Source: Candidatus Muiribacterium halophilum | GTDB taxonomy: Bacteria > Muiribacteriota > Muiribacteriia > Muiribacteriales > Muiribacteriaceae | Assembly: GCA_023228995.1 (NCBI GenBank) | Contig: JALOAD010000008.1 | Coordinates: forward strand, 1 to 64,000 | Reading direction: 5' to 3' | Length of the DNA: 64,000 nt | Shown: one piece after another, positions 8,923 through 18,205 of the stretch | Layout of the letters: the number at the start of each line of letters is the position of its first letter | Position numbering within the stretch: the first letter of the stretch is position 1 | Position numbers and translations under genes: made by a program | The notes under the pieces: generated by a model | Seen by the model: the letters and a program-made list of their open reading frames with translations, nothing else | What the model was told of the DNA's origin: nothing | The model's database searches: none

Positions 8923-9675
8923 TTATTCCCTCCATCTTATTGAATCAATATATAAATTTGCACTAAAAAGTGAGAAAAATATAACTATACCAAAATAAAA
9001 AACATCTTTTAAAGATATTATTCCTTTAGTAAAAGATTCAATATGAGTAATTATAGATATTTCTTTTCCAAAATCTCCTAAAACTCCCCATCCTGCAATC
9101 CACAGCAAAAGTAAAACTCCAAAAGTCGTAACTGCTGCAAAAATCGGCTGTTTAAATAAAGATGAGCAGAAAAATCCTATAGCAAGAAATGTTGAACCAA
9201 GTAGAAATATTCCAAGATAACATACAAGTAATACTTGAATATTAAATGGAAAAACAAAATACACTCCTAAAAAATAAACTACTGTAAATAATAACATTAT
9301 TAAATATAAGAAAATTACAGCAAAATATTTTCCTAAAATAATATGAATGTTTTTTAATGGTGAAGTTGCTAAAAGCTCAAATGTTCCCATTTTCCTTTCT
9401 TCTGAAATAACTCTCATTGTAAGAAATGGCATAAAGAAAAGAAAAATTATTGCCATATTTACAATAAATGGTCCAAAAAAATCTCTATCCAAAGATAATG
9501 TATAGGATTGACCATAAGGATTAAGACTATTAATTGAAAGTGATATATAGGTATCTAACATTCCAGTAAAAAACCAGCTTGATATAAATAAAAAAACAGT
9601 AAGCATTATGTATGCCATTGGAGAATAAAAATAATGTTTTAACTCTTTTTTAAAAATCGCATAAGTCTTTTTCAT
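8923..9675 (-). CDS. ABC-2 type permease, GldF-like (copy B)
   Basis: This 250-residue membrane protein has six predicted helices. The N-terminal KELKHYFYSPMAYIML and the segment RVISEERKMGTFELLATSPL are hallmarks of the GldF/NosY-like ABC-2 permeases. The start at 9675 lies four bases after the ATPase stop, with GGAGG about 12 bases upstream; an in-frame start at 9723 would add 16 residues overlapping the ATPase gene. It should form the channel for the ATPase encoded just before it. It is a paralog of the permease at 12366-13082, with the same EE-K-GTFELL motif. Confidence 0.88.
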   Translation of the reverse strand: MKKTYAIFKKELKHYFYSPMAYIMLTVFLFISSWFFTGMLDTYISLSINSLNPYGQSYTLSLDRDFFGPFIVNMAIIFLFFMPFLTMRVISEERKMGTFELLATSPLKNIHIILGKYFAVIFLYLIMLLFTVVYFLGVYFVFPFNIQVLLVCYLGIFLLGSTFLAIGFFCSSLFKQPIFAAVTTFGVLLLLWIAGWGVLGDFGKEISIITHIESFTKGIISLKDVFYFGIVIFFSLFSANLYIDSIRWRE

Positions 9676-9679
9676 AATA

Positions 9680-10600
9680 CTATGCTCCCTCCTTTGTTGT
9701 AAGATGAAGAAATACTTCTTCAAGAGAAGCAGTTTTTGGAATTACACCTGTAATATCAAGACGATTTTCAACAGCTCTCCTAACAATTAAAGGAATATCA
9801 CTAATATCATTTACTTTAACTTCAAGAGAATTTTCAACAACTTTGATATTATTAATATTTTCAAATTGTGAAATTATATTTTCAGCTTTTGAAATATCAT
9901 CAAGAAAATTAAATGTAAAAGTCTTTTGTCCAGACATTCCTGTTGAAAGTCTCTCAGGAGTATCAACAGCCATAATCTTTCCATTTGCTATTATTATTAC
10001 TTTATCACAAAGTGCTGATACTTCTGGTAAAATATGTGAAGATAAAAAAATAGTGTGTTCATTTCGTAATTCTCTTATTAGATTTCTTACTTCTATTATC
10101 TGAATTGGATCAAGTCCTGATGTTGGTTCATCTAAAAAAAGAATAAGAGGATTATGAATTAGTGCTTGTGCTATACCAACCCTTTGTTTAAAACCTTTAG
10201 ATAGTTTACTAATCTCTTTATCTATGACTTCAGAAAGTCCGCATTTTTGTGTAACATAATCTATTCTTTCTTTTTTTAATTTTTTTTCAATTCCTTTTAT
10301 TTCAGCAACAAAAGAAAGATAATCCCTAACTGTAAGATCAGGATATACAGGAGGAAATTCAGGTAAATAACCAATAGATTTTTTTACTTCCATAGGTTTT
10401 TCAAAAACTTCAAAACCATTAACATAAGCCTGACCGGAAGTTGCTGGTGAAAAACCTGTAAGCATTCTTATTGTAGTTGTTTTTCCTGCTCCATTTGGTC
10501 CAAGAAAACCTACAATTTCACCCTTGCCAATATTAAAGCTAATATCATCGACAGCCTTAAAATCCCCATATTTTTTTACGAGGTTTTTAACTTCAATCAT
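9680..10600 (-). CDS. ABC transporter ATPase, GldA-like (copy B)
   Basis: This 306-residue cytoplasmic ATPase has Walker A GPNGAGKTT, signature LSKGFKQR, Walker B LILFLDEPTSGLD and the switch histidine in LSSHILPE. The last 90 residues form the extra domain common in this ABC-2 ATPase group. The ATG at 10600 has a run of five G residues upstream and overlaps the preceding stop by eight bases. It powers the permease encoded next. It is closely similar in layout to the ATPase at 13079-14011, so the two cassettes arose by duplication or by acquiring related units. Confidence 0.93.
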   Translation of the reverse strand: MIEVKNLVKKYGDFKAVDDISFNIGKGEIVGFLGPNGAGKTTTIRMLTGFSPATSGQAYVNGFEVFEKPMEVKKSIGYLPEFPPVYPDLTVRDYLSFVAEIKGIEKKLKKERIDYVTQKCGLSEVIDKEISKLSKGFKQRVGIAQALIHNPLILFLDEPTSGLDPIQIIEVRNLIRELRNEHTIFLSSHILPEVSALCDKVIIIANGKIMAVDTPERLSTGMSGQKTFTFNFLDDISKAENIISQFENINNIKVVENSLEVKVNDISDIPLIVRRAVENRLDITGVIPKTASLEEVFLHLTTKEGA

Positions 10601-11003
10601 CTTTGCCCCCTTTATTGTATTCAACAATAATATCTTTTAAAGATTTACTGAATAAATATATTTTATTATTAAAAAACACATAAACTCCTGAATTATGAGG
10701 ATTAATATTACCAGTTATGACAATATATTCTTTTCCTTCAACTACAAATTTAACTTTATCGCTATTTTCGTTTATTCCATATCTTTGACTTTCATCTTTT
10801 TCAGATATATTTCTAATTAAAAAGACAGTTTCTTTTAATTTAGATATTATATTTTCATCTTTTATTTCTTTGCTATTTAAAAAAACTTCTATTTTTTCAT
10901 AATTATTCAATTCTGGAAATATTTCTGCATTAAAATACAAAAAATATACTAAAACTCCTCCAAATATTAAAAATATCAATAGAAAAATATTAACTTTATT
11001 CAT
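10593..11003 (-). CDS. Short DUF4340-like membrane-anchored protein (copy A)
   Basis: This 136-residue protein has one N-terminal membrane helix (FLLIFLIFGGVLVYFLYF) and a small extracytoplasmic domain. It occupies the same place as the 308-residue DUF4340 protein of copy B and shares the pattern of a beta strand ending in VYVFFNNKIYLFSKSLKDII, comparable with EIYVINGGFINKFKKDV. It looks like a single-domain version of that protein. The start has AGGAG seven bases upstream and overlaps the GldG-like gene by eight bases. Family membership is an inference from position and pattern. Confidence 0.6.
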   Translation of the reverse strand: MNKVNIFLLIFLIFGGVLVYFLYFNAEIFPELNNYEKIEVFLNSKEIKDENIISKLKETVFLIRNISEKDESQRYGINENSDKVKFVVEGKEYIVITGNINPHNSGVYVFFNNKIYLFSKSLKDIIVEYNKGGKDD

Positions 11004-12369
11004 GTTCTCTCCTGTAAACAATCAGAATACCAAATAAAGCTATGAGAAGAGGTATAATAACAACAGATATCCAGAATATTTTTTGCTGTGCAATATTAGT
11101 AAGTTCAACCATACGAACTCTGTTGAAATTAGTCAGATTAATAGCAAGTATATCTTTGTCTTCTGCAAGCCATTCTATTGAACTTAAAAAAAGATCTCCA
11201 TTGCCGAGTTTTTCAACATAATCATCTGTTATAAAACTAGTATCTCCACAAACAACAATTCTTCCATCTATTGCTTCAACACTTTTATCTTCTTTTTTAA
11301 CATGAGTTTTTTTGCTTGCAATTACAATAGCAGCAGATATTCTTATGTCTGAATTACTATCAAATTCAATTTTTTCAGGATGAGTTTCACCTGTTTCAAT
11401 ATAACTTTTATTTATATCAGAACGAACAAGTTCTTCAATATAAAAATCTCCGCCAATTTTTTCTTTTGCTTCTCTAAGTCCTAAAGTTAATGGGAAAAAA
11501 GTCTGAGAAAGTCTTTCGGTTATAAAATGTCTTCTATATTTTTTAACAGCTGGAATTCTTGAATCTCCACCAAGATTTGAACCATAATCAACAAGAACAC
11601 CGCCATAAACTTCAACACCTGTGTGATAAAGAAATGATTCCCAACCATCTCCTCCTTCTATCTTTGTATCAAGTGATAAAAAGATTTTACCTGAAGAATC
11701 AAAATAATCTTCAAGTTTTTTTTCTTCCTCTAAAAGCATTGCTTTTTTAGGTGAAGCTATAATTAAAATATCACAATCTTCTGGTACTTTATCGTGTTCT
11801 GATAAATAAAGATCTTCAATTTCAAAATCAAGTTTTTTAAGTGCTGAAGTTATAATAGAAATACTATCTTTTTCAAAGGAAATATTACTTTTTTCTCCAT
11901 GACCTTTAAGAAAATATAATTTAAGTTTTTTCTCAGAAAGCAAACTATTTATAGCACCTGTTATTCTTTCTTCTGTTGGTAAATATACATTTTCTCTTTT
12001 ATCTTTATAAAAAAATACAAGCATTTCATTTTTTACACCTAATTCAATAGCTTTTTCAGGGTTTTTATCTACATCAGCAAAATAAATTTTTATATTATTA
12101 TTTTTAATTCTAAATTCTTCAAGTTTATTTACAAGTGAAGAATATCCTGGATTGGAATTTTTAAAAAAAGCATATATTTCAAGTGGACTATGTAGTTTTT
12201 CCAAAACCCTTAAAGTTGAATTAGAAAGTGAATTCATCATACTTTCACTAATATCCTCATGATAAAACTTTATATTTGATATTAGATTTACGAATACAAG
12301 TATTAAAAACACAATTACAATTGTCATAAAATTATTAACTCTATAATTTAATCTTTTGCTTTTCTTCAT
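10996..12369 (-). CDS. GldG-like auxiliary component of ABC transporter (copy A)
   Basis: This 457-residue protein has one membrane helix near residue 20, a large soluble part and a helix just before the C-terminus. The motifs LKLYFLKGHGEKS, ILIIASPKKAML, KIFLSLDTKIEG and VVCGDTSFITDDY match the copy B protein in order and spacing. It is about 70 residues shorter, mainly because copy B has extra N-terminal helices. AGAGG precedes the ATG, which overlaps the permease gene by four bases. It is predicted to act on the outer face of the cytoplasmic membrane with the permease. Confidence 0.85.
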   Translation of the reverse strand: MKKSKRLNYRVNNFMTIVIVFLILVFVNLISNIKFYHEDISESMMNSLSNSTLRVLEKLHSPLEIYAFFKNSNPGYSSLVNKLEEFRIKNNNIKIYFADVDKNPEKAIELGVKNEMLVFFYKDKRENVYLPTEERITGAINSLLSEKKLKLYFLKGHGEKSNISFEKDSISIITSALKKLDFEIEDLYLSEHDKVPEDCDILIIASPKKAMLLEEEKKLEDYFDSSGKIFLSLDTKIEGGDGWESFLYHTGVEVYGGVLVDYGSNLGGDSRIPAVKKYRRHFITERLSQTFFPLTLGLREAKEKIGGDFYIEELVRSDINKSYIETGETHPEKIEFDSNSDIRISAAIVIASKKTHVKKEDKSVEAIDGRIVVCGDTSFITDDYVEKLGNGDLFLSSIEWLAEDKDILAINLTNFNRVRMVELTNIAQQKIFWISVVIIPLLIALFGILIVYRREHE

Positions 12370-13082
12370 GAACTATACCTCTTATCTTCTATTATCTTGA
12401 CAGTAACTAAAAGCATAAACACTGTGAAAGTAGCAAAAAGTACTATTGCTCTTGTATCAACTATACCCTGAACAAACCAGTTAAAATTATGCTTTAAAGA
12501 AATATATGATAAAAATCTTGAAAAAGTATAATTAACATGAGCTTTAAACCAGTCAATCGCCCATAAAAGAAGCAGTATTCCAAAACCAGAAATACTTGCT
12601 ACTACCTGACTTTTAGTAATAACAGAAGAAAACAAACCAACTGAAACAAAAGTCATGATAAGCATAACAAGCCCTATAAGAGAAGTAATAATAAGTCCAT
12701 AATCAGGTACAGAATACATTTGTAAAAATGAAATATAAAAAACAACCGGAATAAGCATTGTCATAGTAAATAGAAAAGCACCTAAAAATTTACCACATAC
12801 AATATGCCATGATTTAAGAGGATAGCTTAATAAAAGTTCAAATGTACCGGCTTTGTTTTCTTCTGCAAAAAGTTTCATTGTTATAACTGGTATAAGTATT
12901 AGAAAAAGTTCTGAAAGCACACCAACAAATGAAGAAAAAGCATTTGCATTTTTTGTTTCAAATATTATAGCTGTAAAAAAATAACCTGATAATATTGAAA
13001 AAACACATAAAACAACATAGGCAAGAGGAGAATAAAAATAACTTTTAAATTCTTTCATAGTAATATTTAATATTGTCTTCAT
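12366..13082 (-). CDS. ABC-2 type permease, GldF-like (copy A)
   Basis: This 238-residue permease has six membrane segments. KEFKSYFYSPLAYVVL and KLFAEENKAGTFELLLSYPL are the same two motifs seen in copy B. A strong GGAGG lies upstream and the start overlaps the ATPase stop by four bases, so translation is coupled. The transported substrate is not evident. Confidence 0.88.
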   Translation of the reverse strand: MKTILNITMKEFKSYFYSPLAYVVLCVFSILSGYFFTAIIFETKNANAFSSFVGVLSELFLILIPVITMKLFAEENKAGTFELLLSYPLKSWHIVCGKFLGAFLFTMTMLIPVVFYISFLQMYSVPDYGLIITSLIGLVMLIMTFVSVGLFSSVITKSQVVASISGFGILLLLWAIDWFKAHVNYTFSRFLSYISLKHNFNWFVQGIVDTRAIVLFATFTVFMLLVTVKIIEDKRYSS

Positions 13083-14011
13083 ACTTGTTCCTCCTCTTTT
13101 TTTACAAGAGTAATAAACACTTCTTCAAGTTGAGGGTTTTCAGAATAAATTTCTAAAACATCAATTTTATCATTTATAAGAGCTTTATTTATTTCAGCTC
13201 TTATATCTTTTTCTGGTTTATCAAGTTTTATTTTAAAATTCCCATCTATTTCAGCTACATTAAAGCTTTTTGAAAATTTCTGTATAATATTTATAATTTT
13301 ATCTTGAGAACCATTTGCTTCAATCACAATATCACTTCCATAACCTTTTTTAAAAGAAAGAAGCATATTTTCTGGTGTATCTTCAGAAATTATTTTACCT
13401 TTATTCATAATTACTACTCTATCACAAGTTACATGGACTTCCGGTAATATATGAGTAGAAAGTATAACTGTATGCTCTACTGCAAAAGAACGAATAAGCT
13501 CTCTTATTTCAACTATTTGTCGTGGATCAAGACCAGATGTTGGTTCATCTAAAATAAGTATTTCAGGGTCATTTATAAGAGCTTGTGCTATACCTGTTCT
13601 TTGTTTATAACCTTTTGATAAATTACCAATTAACCTTTTTCTCATTTCAACAAGACCTGTTTTTTCCATTATCTCATCAATTTTAGATTTATTAATATTT
13701 ACTTTTTTTAGTTTTGCAGCATATTCAATATATTCATAAACTCTCATATCATAATAAAGTGGATTTTTTTCAGGAAGATATCCTATTTTTTTTCTAATAT
13801 TCATGCTACATTCAAAAATATCTTCACCACCTATTGTTATCTGACCTGAAGTTTGAGGAAAAAAACCCGTAATCATTCTCATAGTTGTGGTTTTTCCCGC
13901 ACCATTTGGTCCTAAAAGTCCAAGTATCTCACCTTTTTTTACATTTAGGTTTATACCTTTTACTGCTTCAAAATTTCCAAATTTCTTAACAACATCTTGC
14001 AGTTCTATCAT
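13079..14011 (-). CDS. ABC transporter ATPase, GldA-like (copy A)
   Basis: This is the first gene of the eight-gene double cassette. The 310-residue protein has Walker A GPNGAGKTT, signature LSKGYKQR, Walker B EILILDEPTSGLD and the LSTHILPE switch. The C-terminal 90 residues are the accessory domain typical of this group. GGAG lies seven bases before the ATG and a good promoter lies upstream. It pairs with the permease at 12366-13082. Confidence 0.93.
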   Translation of the reverse strand: MIELQDVVKKFGNFEAVKGINLNVKKGEILGLLGPNGAGKTTTMRMITGFFPQTSGQITIGGEDIFECSMNIRKKIGYLPEKNPLYYDMRVYEYIEYAAKLKKVNINKSKIDEIMEKTGLVEMRKRLIGNLSKGYKQRTGIAQALINDPEILILDEPTSGLDPRQIVEIRELIRSFAVEHTVILSTHILPEVHVTCDRVVIMNKGKIISEDTPENMLLSFKKGYGSDIVIEANGSQDKIINIIQKFSKSFNVAEIDGNFKIKLDKPEKDIRAEINKALINDKIDVLEIYSENPQLEEVFITLVKKEEEQV

Positions 14012-14042
14012 TTAAAACTCCATATAATATGTATTTTATTAT

Positions 14043-14071
14043 AATATAAACATTTAGTTTTTATATTGCAA
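14043..14071 (-). promoter_or_regulatory. Predicted sigma70-type promoter of the double ABC cassette
   Basis: On the minus strand TTGCAA (14066-14071) and TATATT (14043-14048) are separated by 17 bases, about 32 bases upstream of the first ATPase gene. Confidence 0.55.
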
Positions 14072-14120
14072 AATTCATTCCAAAAAAAACAAAAGAAAAT
14101 AAAGATATATCTATGAGCAA

Positions 14121-14513
14121 TTATGAGAAATCATTAGAATTTAATATGGTTTTTATACATTTTGAAAGACTATCTCTAACACTATCCTTAATAACATAGA
14201 ATTCAACACCGTAATTATAGCCAGAATTTTCATTTATATATTTTCTAATAATCTTTGATTTAAGATTAAACACTGTTTCTTTTAGTTTAAAGATAGTTTG
14301 AATATAATCATTTTCAGCAAAATCAACATTTACATTAAACACTAGTCCATTTGCAGATATATTAATCATTCTACATTGTATTATTTCAAAACTTTTATTA
14401 CTTATAGTATTGAAATTGTTTACATAAATATGAGTATGCGGAGCTATTCTAATAAACTTTCTTCTCTGTTCTAAATCAATTTTATCATATTGTGTACAAA
14501 ATTTTTTATCCAT
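14121..14513 (-). CDS. PilZ-domain protein, probable c-di-GMP receptor
   Basis: This 130-residue single-domain protein contains RRKFIR near residue 17 and NISANGLVF about 50 residues later. These correspond to the RxxxR and (D/N)xSxxG ligand motifs of PilZ domains. A direct role as a c-di-GMP sensor is therefore likely, and the window also encodes a diguanylate cyclase and an HD-GYP protein. There is no output domain, so it would act by protein-protein contact. It is not part of a visible operon. Confidence 0.85.
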   Translation of the reverse strand: MDKKFCTQYDKIDLEQRRKFIRIAPHTHIYVNNFNTISNKSFEIIQCRMINISANGLVFNVNVDFAENDYIQTIFKLKETVFNLKSKIIRKYINENSGYNYGVEFYVIKDSVRDSLSKCIKTILNSNDFS

Positions 14514-14622
14514 TAACCACTCTTTATATAATTGAAACCTCTGATTGAAAAAAATATATAATTTTTTTCTAAAAAATACAATAAAAATTTGATTTTTATA
14601 TTATTTAATATAAAATATTAAT

Positions 14623-14823
14623 ATGGAAAAACAAATATTCGCCTTAATAATACCTTTTGTAATATGGTTTGTTGCAAAAACTGTTATGAAAAATGAATAT
14701 AAAAAAAATATAAAATTTTTGTTTTTTATAAAAAAACTTGAAACTTCAGATGAAAAAATATTAAGTGTAATTTTTTCAATAATATCTATACTTGCAGGTT
14801 TATCAGTCTTTATTCTCAAATAA
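14623..14823 (+). CDS. Possible small two-helix membrane protein
   Basis: This plus-strand frame of 66 residues has two hydrophobic stretches (IFALIIPFVIWFVAKTVM and VIFSIISILAGLSVFIL) separated by a basic, charged linker, a composition typical of a real small membrane protein. A TTGATT and TATAAA-like pair lies just upstream, but there is no clear ribosome binding site. An overlapping minus-strand frame looks less protein-like. It lies between PilZ and the radical SAM cluster. I do not recognise a family. Confidence 0.4.
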   Translation: MEKQIFALIIPFVIWFVAKTVMKNEYKKNIKFLFFIKKLETSDEKILSVIFSIISILAGLSVFILK

Positions 14824-14908
14824 TTTTTTTAATTATTGACATTTTTTTCTTTTTATTTCTTGATAATATAATATTTCTTTGACTACTTTTAAAGAGTAAC
14901 GGAAAAAA

Positions 14909-16069
14909 TCAACTCCATATAATTTCAATATCTTTTTTAAATTTTTCATAATCCCCTGTACTCTTAAGATAACTTTCAAGGAAATTTTTTTCTAAAACAC
15001 CAAAAGGCTGTCCTGTACAATAATGACAAATTTTAATATTTTCAAAAAGACCCGCAATATGATATTTTCTAAAATCATGAAGTTTTTCACTATTCCATAT
15101 TTGCCAAAGAGAACTATCTTTTATATTACCAAGATTCATCTCACAGTTAAAATCACGACAACAAGCAGAAGTCTCACCATCATATCTTATACCAAAATGT
15201 TGCCATAATCCCACACATGGAATTCTCCTTTTTTTTATATCTTTATGTTGTTTTTCTTCTTCAATATCACTTGTTTTTATAAATTCATCCGTTTGTACTA
15301 TTTTTTCATTAAAATCTTCTTCAATAAGACCAGCTTTTATTATTGCTTTTTTATGAATTTCATCAAGAAAACTCTGTTTTTCTGGTTTATCCGCCATACA
15401 TCTTCTAATAAATATACAATCTTTTTCCATACCATGACATTCATCATATATAATATTAGGAATAATTGAATATTTTTGGAATTCTTCTTTCCAATAATCA
15501 ATAAAATCAATAACTTCATCAAAGTTTTCTTCCATAACAATTATTTGAATAGTTAAAGAAGGAAATTCTTTATTAAATTCATGTCTTATTCTTAAATAAT
15601 CTTTAATATTTCCAAGTACATTTGATAAATTTCCACCTCTTCTAATTTTTGCATAAGTGTTTTCTTTGACAGCATCAAGTGAAACAGTAATTGGTCCAAA
15701 AAGACCACTTTTAATTATTTTTTGTGATACTTCTTCATTTATTAGACTAAAATTAGTATGGAGCGACCATACTTCCCAAGCATCTGGAAATTCTTTTTTC
15801 TTTAAACTAGCATATTCAAGAGATTCGGCAAAATTCGGATAAAGTGATGGTTCACCATTCCAAAATGGTATTATAACCCTTGCTTTTTGGGGTGGTGTTG
15901 TTAATTCATCAATAATTTTTTTAAATAATTCAAAATCCATAATACCATGATTTTTTTCTCTCATATTTCCTTGCGGACACATAATACATGAATAATTACA
16001 AAAATTTATAGTATCTATTATTAAAACTGGAATAGGTCCATTTTTTTCCTTCAATATAAAATCTGACAT
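14909..16069 (-). CDS. Radical SAM/SPASM protein (386 aa)
   Basis: The N-terminal radical SAM domain carries C24-x3-C28-x2-C31 (CNYSCIMC) for the SAM-binding iron-sulfur cluster and the GEPSLYP motif. The C-terminal SPASM-like region has C285, C303, C304, C309, C348 and C351 within PC-GLW, DGETSACC, LGNI and CHYC, consistent with one or more auxiliary clusters. It is the last gene of the cluster and directly abuts the B12-type radical SAM gene. GGAGG precedes the start. The reaction is unknown; the SPASM superfamily includes peptide-modifying and sugar-modifying enzymes, and neither can be chosen from sequence alone. Confidence 0.85.
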   Translation of the reverse strand: MSDFILKEKNGPIPVLIIDTINFCNYSCIMCPQGNMREKNHGIMDFELFKKIIDELTTPPQKARVIIPFWNGEPSLYPNFAESLEYASLKKKEFPDAWEVWSLHTNFSLINEEVSQKIIKSGLFGPITVSLDAVKENTYAKIRRGGNLSNVLGNIKDYLRIRHEFNKEFPSLTIQIIVMEENFDEVIDFIDYWKEEFQKYSIIPNIIYDECHGMEKDCIFIRRCMADKPEKQSFLDEIHKKAIIKAGLIEEDFNEKIVQTDEFIKTSDIEEEKQHKDIKKRRIPCVGLWQHFGIRYDGETSACCRDFNCEMNLGNIKDSSLWQIWNSEKLHDFRKYHIAGLFENIKICHYCTGQPFGVLEKNFLESYLKSTGDYEKFKKDIEIIWS

Positions 16070-18205
16070 TTATTTTCCTCCAGTTATCAATGTTATTGTT
16101 TTTTCCTGAATATTAAGAGAGTTTTCAAGAGCTTTATACATTATGCTAATTCCGTTTGGCATTATTTTTTCAGGAATTTCAAAACATATTTCATTAATAC
16201 CACATTTCATATTACATTTTTTAATAAGCTCTTTACCTGCAAAAACCTCATAATCAAAACCATAACTATCTTTTGGACCAATAAAAATATTAGCAATTTT
16301 ATATTGATTTATTCTAATCTGTAAAAAAGATCTTTTTTCATTTATTTGTGAACAAGCTGTAAATTTAATTAATATCCATTCAGGTATTTTTTCAATATTA
16401 AAATTATATTTTATATAACCTTTATTTGCACCAAGCACATGTGTATAACCTTTTTGAAAATTCTTTTCTCCATTCCAATAATATGGTTGTAATTTATCAA
16501 ACTCTCCAAAATCCCACATATCAACTGGTATTTTTATTATACCTTCATTATTTTCTGAAAACGATACTTTTTTTTCACCAGCAAGTGAAATTGGTCTTTT
16601 TGTAACTTTTTTACACCAATAAAGAAATTCCTGTTTATTAAATTTATCTGGAATATAAGTGATATTATCAGAATAATATTCATCCCAATCATCTGTTAAT
16701 ATTTCACCTTTAAATTTATTTATTTCTCTTCTCAAAGTAGTTCCAGGATGAGGTTGCATTATTTGAAAATCCCATCCTCCTTCAGGATTTATTTCTTCAA
16801 TAAGATTAATACTATCCTGCACAGTATTTGGACTTTCTCCAGGACTACCTATAATAAGAAGCATAGAAGCAGGAAGATTTGTTTTTTTGTTTAATGCAAA
16901 TGCTTTTCTTACCTGATTTATTGTAAAATTTTTATTAAGATTTTTAAGAACATTAATATTACCCGATTCAATTCCATAAGTAACTTTTAAACAACCAGCT
17001 TCTTTCATTTTAATAAAAAGCTCTTCTGTAACCATAGTTACTTTAGTATTACAACGCCATTTTATATTAAGTTTTTCATCAATAATTCTCTGACAAAATT
17101 CCATTATTTTATCTTTAAATACTGTGAAAGCATCATCATCTATTATAAAATTTCTAATGTTATACTCTGCAATTATATATTTAATTTCTTTTATTATTCT
17201 TTCAATTGACATAAGACGAACTTTTTTCTTCCACATATGAGGAGATTCACAAAAAATACAATTGCTTGGACAACCTCTTGAAAACATAATAACACAAGCT
17301 GTTTGTTCTTTTGGATTATCACTAAAAGTACTATCATCATATATAAATCCAAAACTTGGCAAAATTTTTCTTGGAATTATTGGTATTTCATCAGGTTTTA
17401 AAAAATCACATTCTTGGTTTTCAACGATGTTTTCTTCATTTCTCCAAACAAGAGAAGGATATTCATAAAAATTTGTGTTTTGATTTTGTATATTTTCAAG
17501 AAATGCTAAAAATGCTTTTTCTCCCTCGCCTTTTATTAAAAAATCAACTTGTTTATATTGCATTAAAAAATCAGGTTTCATTGTTGCAAAAACACCTCCT
17601 GCCACAGTTATAACTTCAGGAGTATTTTCTTTAATTATATTTAAAAGCTTAATTCCACTCATTATTTGATAAGTCATACCAGTTATACCAACAATATTAA
17701 AATTGTTCTCTTCTATATAATTAGCAACTGAATAATTATCAATATTAGAATAATTCATATTAAGTATTTCAACTTCAAAATAAGGTGATATATAAGCTGC
17801 AATGCTTCCCAATCCCAAAGTTACACAAGTTTTAAATGGAGCTTTAGGGGAAACAAGTGGATTTACAAGAAGAATTTTTGGTTTATCACATGTTCTTACA
17901 AGAAATTTATCAAGAATATCTCTTTTTAGATTTTTCTTAATATATTTAACAGTTTCTCTTCTTGAAAGAAAATAATCAGGATTACAATTTTTACATTTCA
18001 AAGGAATATTTTCATTTAATATACTATTTTTTCTTAAAATCTGCATTTTTTCACTTTCCCATAATGAAAAAAGATTGTCTTCTTTTATATTTCCAAGTTT
18101 TAATTCAAGGCCTAAGTCAAAATTACATACAGTAATAGAACCATCACTTCTTATTACAGGTGATCTAAATATAGCTCCACAAGGTAATCTTTTATTTGAA
18201 CTCAT
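16070..18205 (-). CDS. B12-binding-type radical SAM protein with N-terminal SPASM segment and C-terminal jelly-roll-like domain
   Basis: This 711-residue protein has four parts. Residues 1-80 are a SPASM-like segment (RLPCG, DGSITVCNFD, LGNI, SLWESEK, CKNC; cysteines 9, 27, 71, 74) of the kind that normally ends the short radical SAM proteins here. Residues about 108-240 form a B12-binding-like domain without a DxHxxG motif. The radical SAM core has C312-x3-C316-x2-C319 in FSRGCPSNCIFCES. The last 150 residues look like a beta-sandwich. The ATG overlaps the stop of the preceding truncated radical SAM gene by four bases. Without residues 1-100 it matches the 588-residue protein at 55370-57136 from end to end. 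Confidence 0.82.
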   Translation of the reverse strand: MSSNKRLPCGAIFRSPVIRSDGSITVCNFDLGLELKLGNIKEDNLFSLWESEKMQILRKNSILNENIPLKCKNCNPDYFLSRRETVKYIKKNLKRDILDKFLVRTCDKPKILLVNPLVSPKAPFKTCVTLGLGSIAAYISPYFEVEILNMNYSNIDNYSVANYIEENNFNIVGITGMTYQIMSGIKLLNIIKENTPEVITVAGGVFATMKPDFLMQYKQVDFLIKGEGEKAFLAFLENIQNQNTNFYEYPSLVWRNEENIVENQECDFLKPDEIPIIPRKILPSFGFIYDDSTFSDNPKEQTACVIMFSRGCPSNCIFCESPHMWKKKVRLMSIERIIKEIKYIIAEYNIRNFIIDDDAFTVFKDKIMEFCQRIIDEKLNIKWRCNTKVTMVTEELFIKMKEAGCLKVTYGIESGNINVLKNLNKNFTINQVRKAFALNKKTNLPASMLLIIGSPGESPNTVQDSINLIEEINPEGGWDFQIMQPHPGTTLRREINKFKGEILTDDWDEYYSDNITYIPDKFNKQEFLYWCKKVTKRPISLAGEKKVSFSENNEGIIKIPVDMWDFGEFDKLQPYYWNGEKNFQKGYTHVLGANKGYIKYNFNIEKIPEWILIKFTACSQINEKRSFLQIRINQYKIANIFIGPKDSYGFDYEVFAGKELIKKCNMKCGINEICFEIPEKIMPNGISIMYKALENSLNIQEKTITLITGGK

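Noticed and set aside
6417-14011. Gliding motility operon
   Set aside because: Only ABC components related to GldA, GldF and GldG are present; these families are widespread in non-gliding bacteria.
14601-14819. Minus-strand 72-codon frame
   Set aside because: It overlaps the plus-strand two-helix candidate, which has a more protein-like composition and a better placed promoter.
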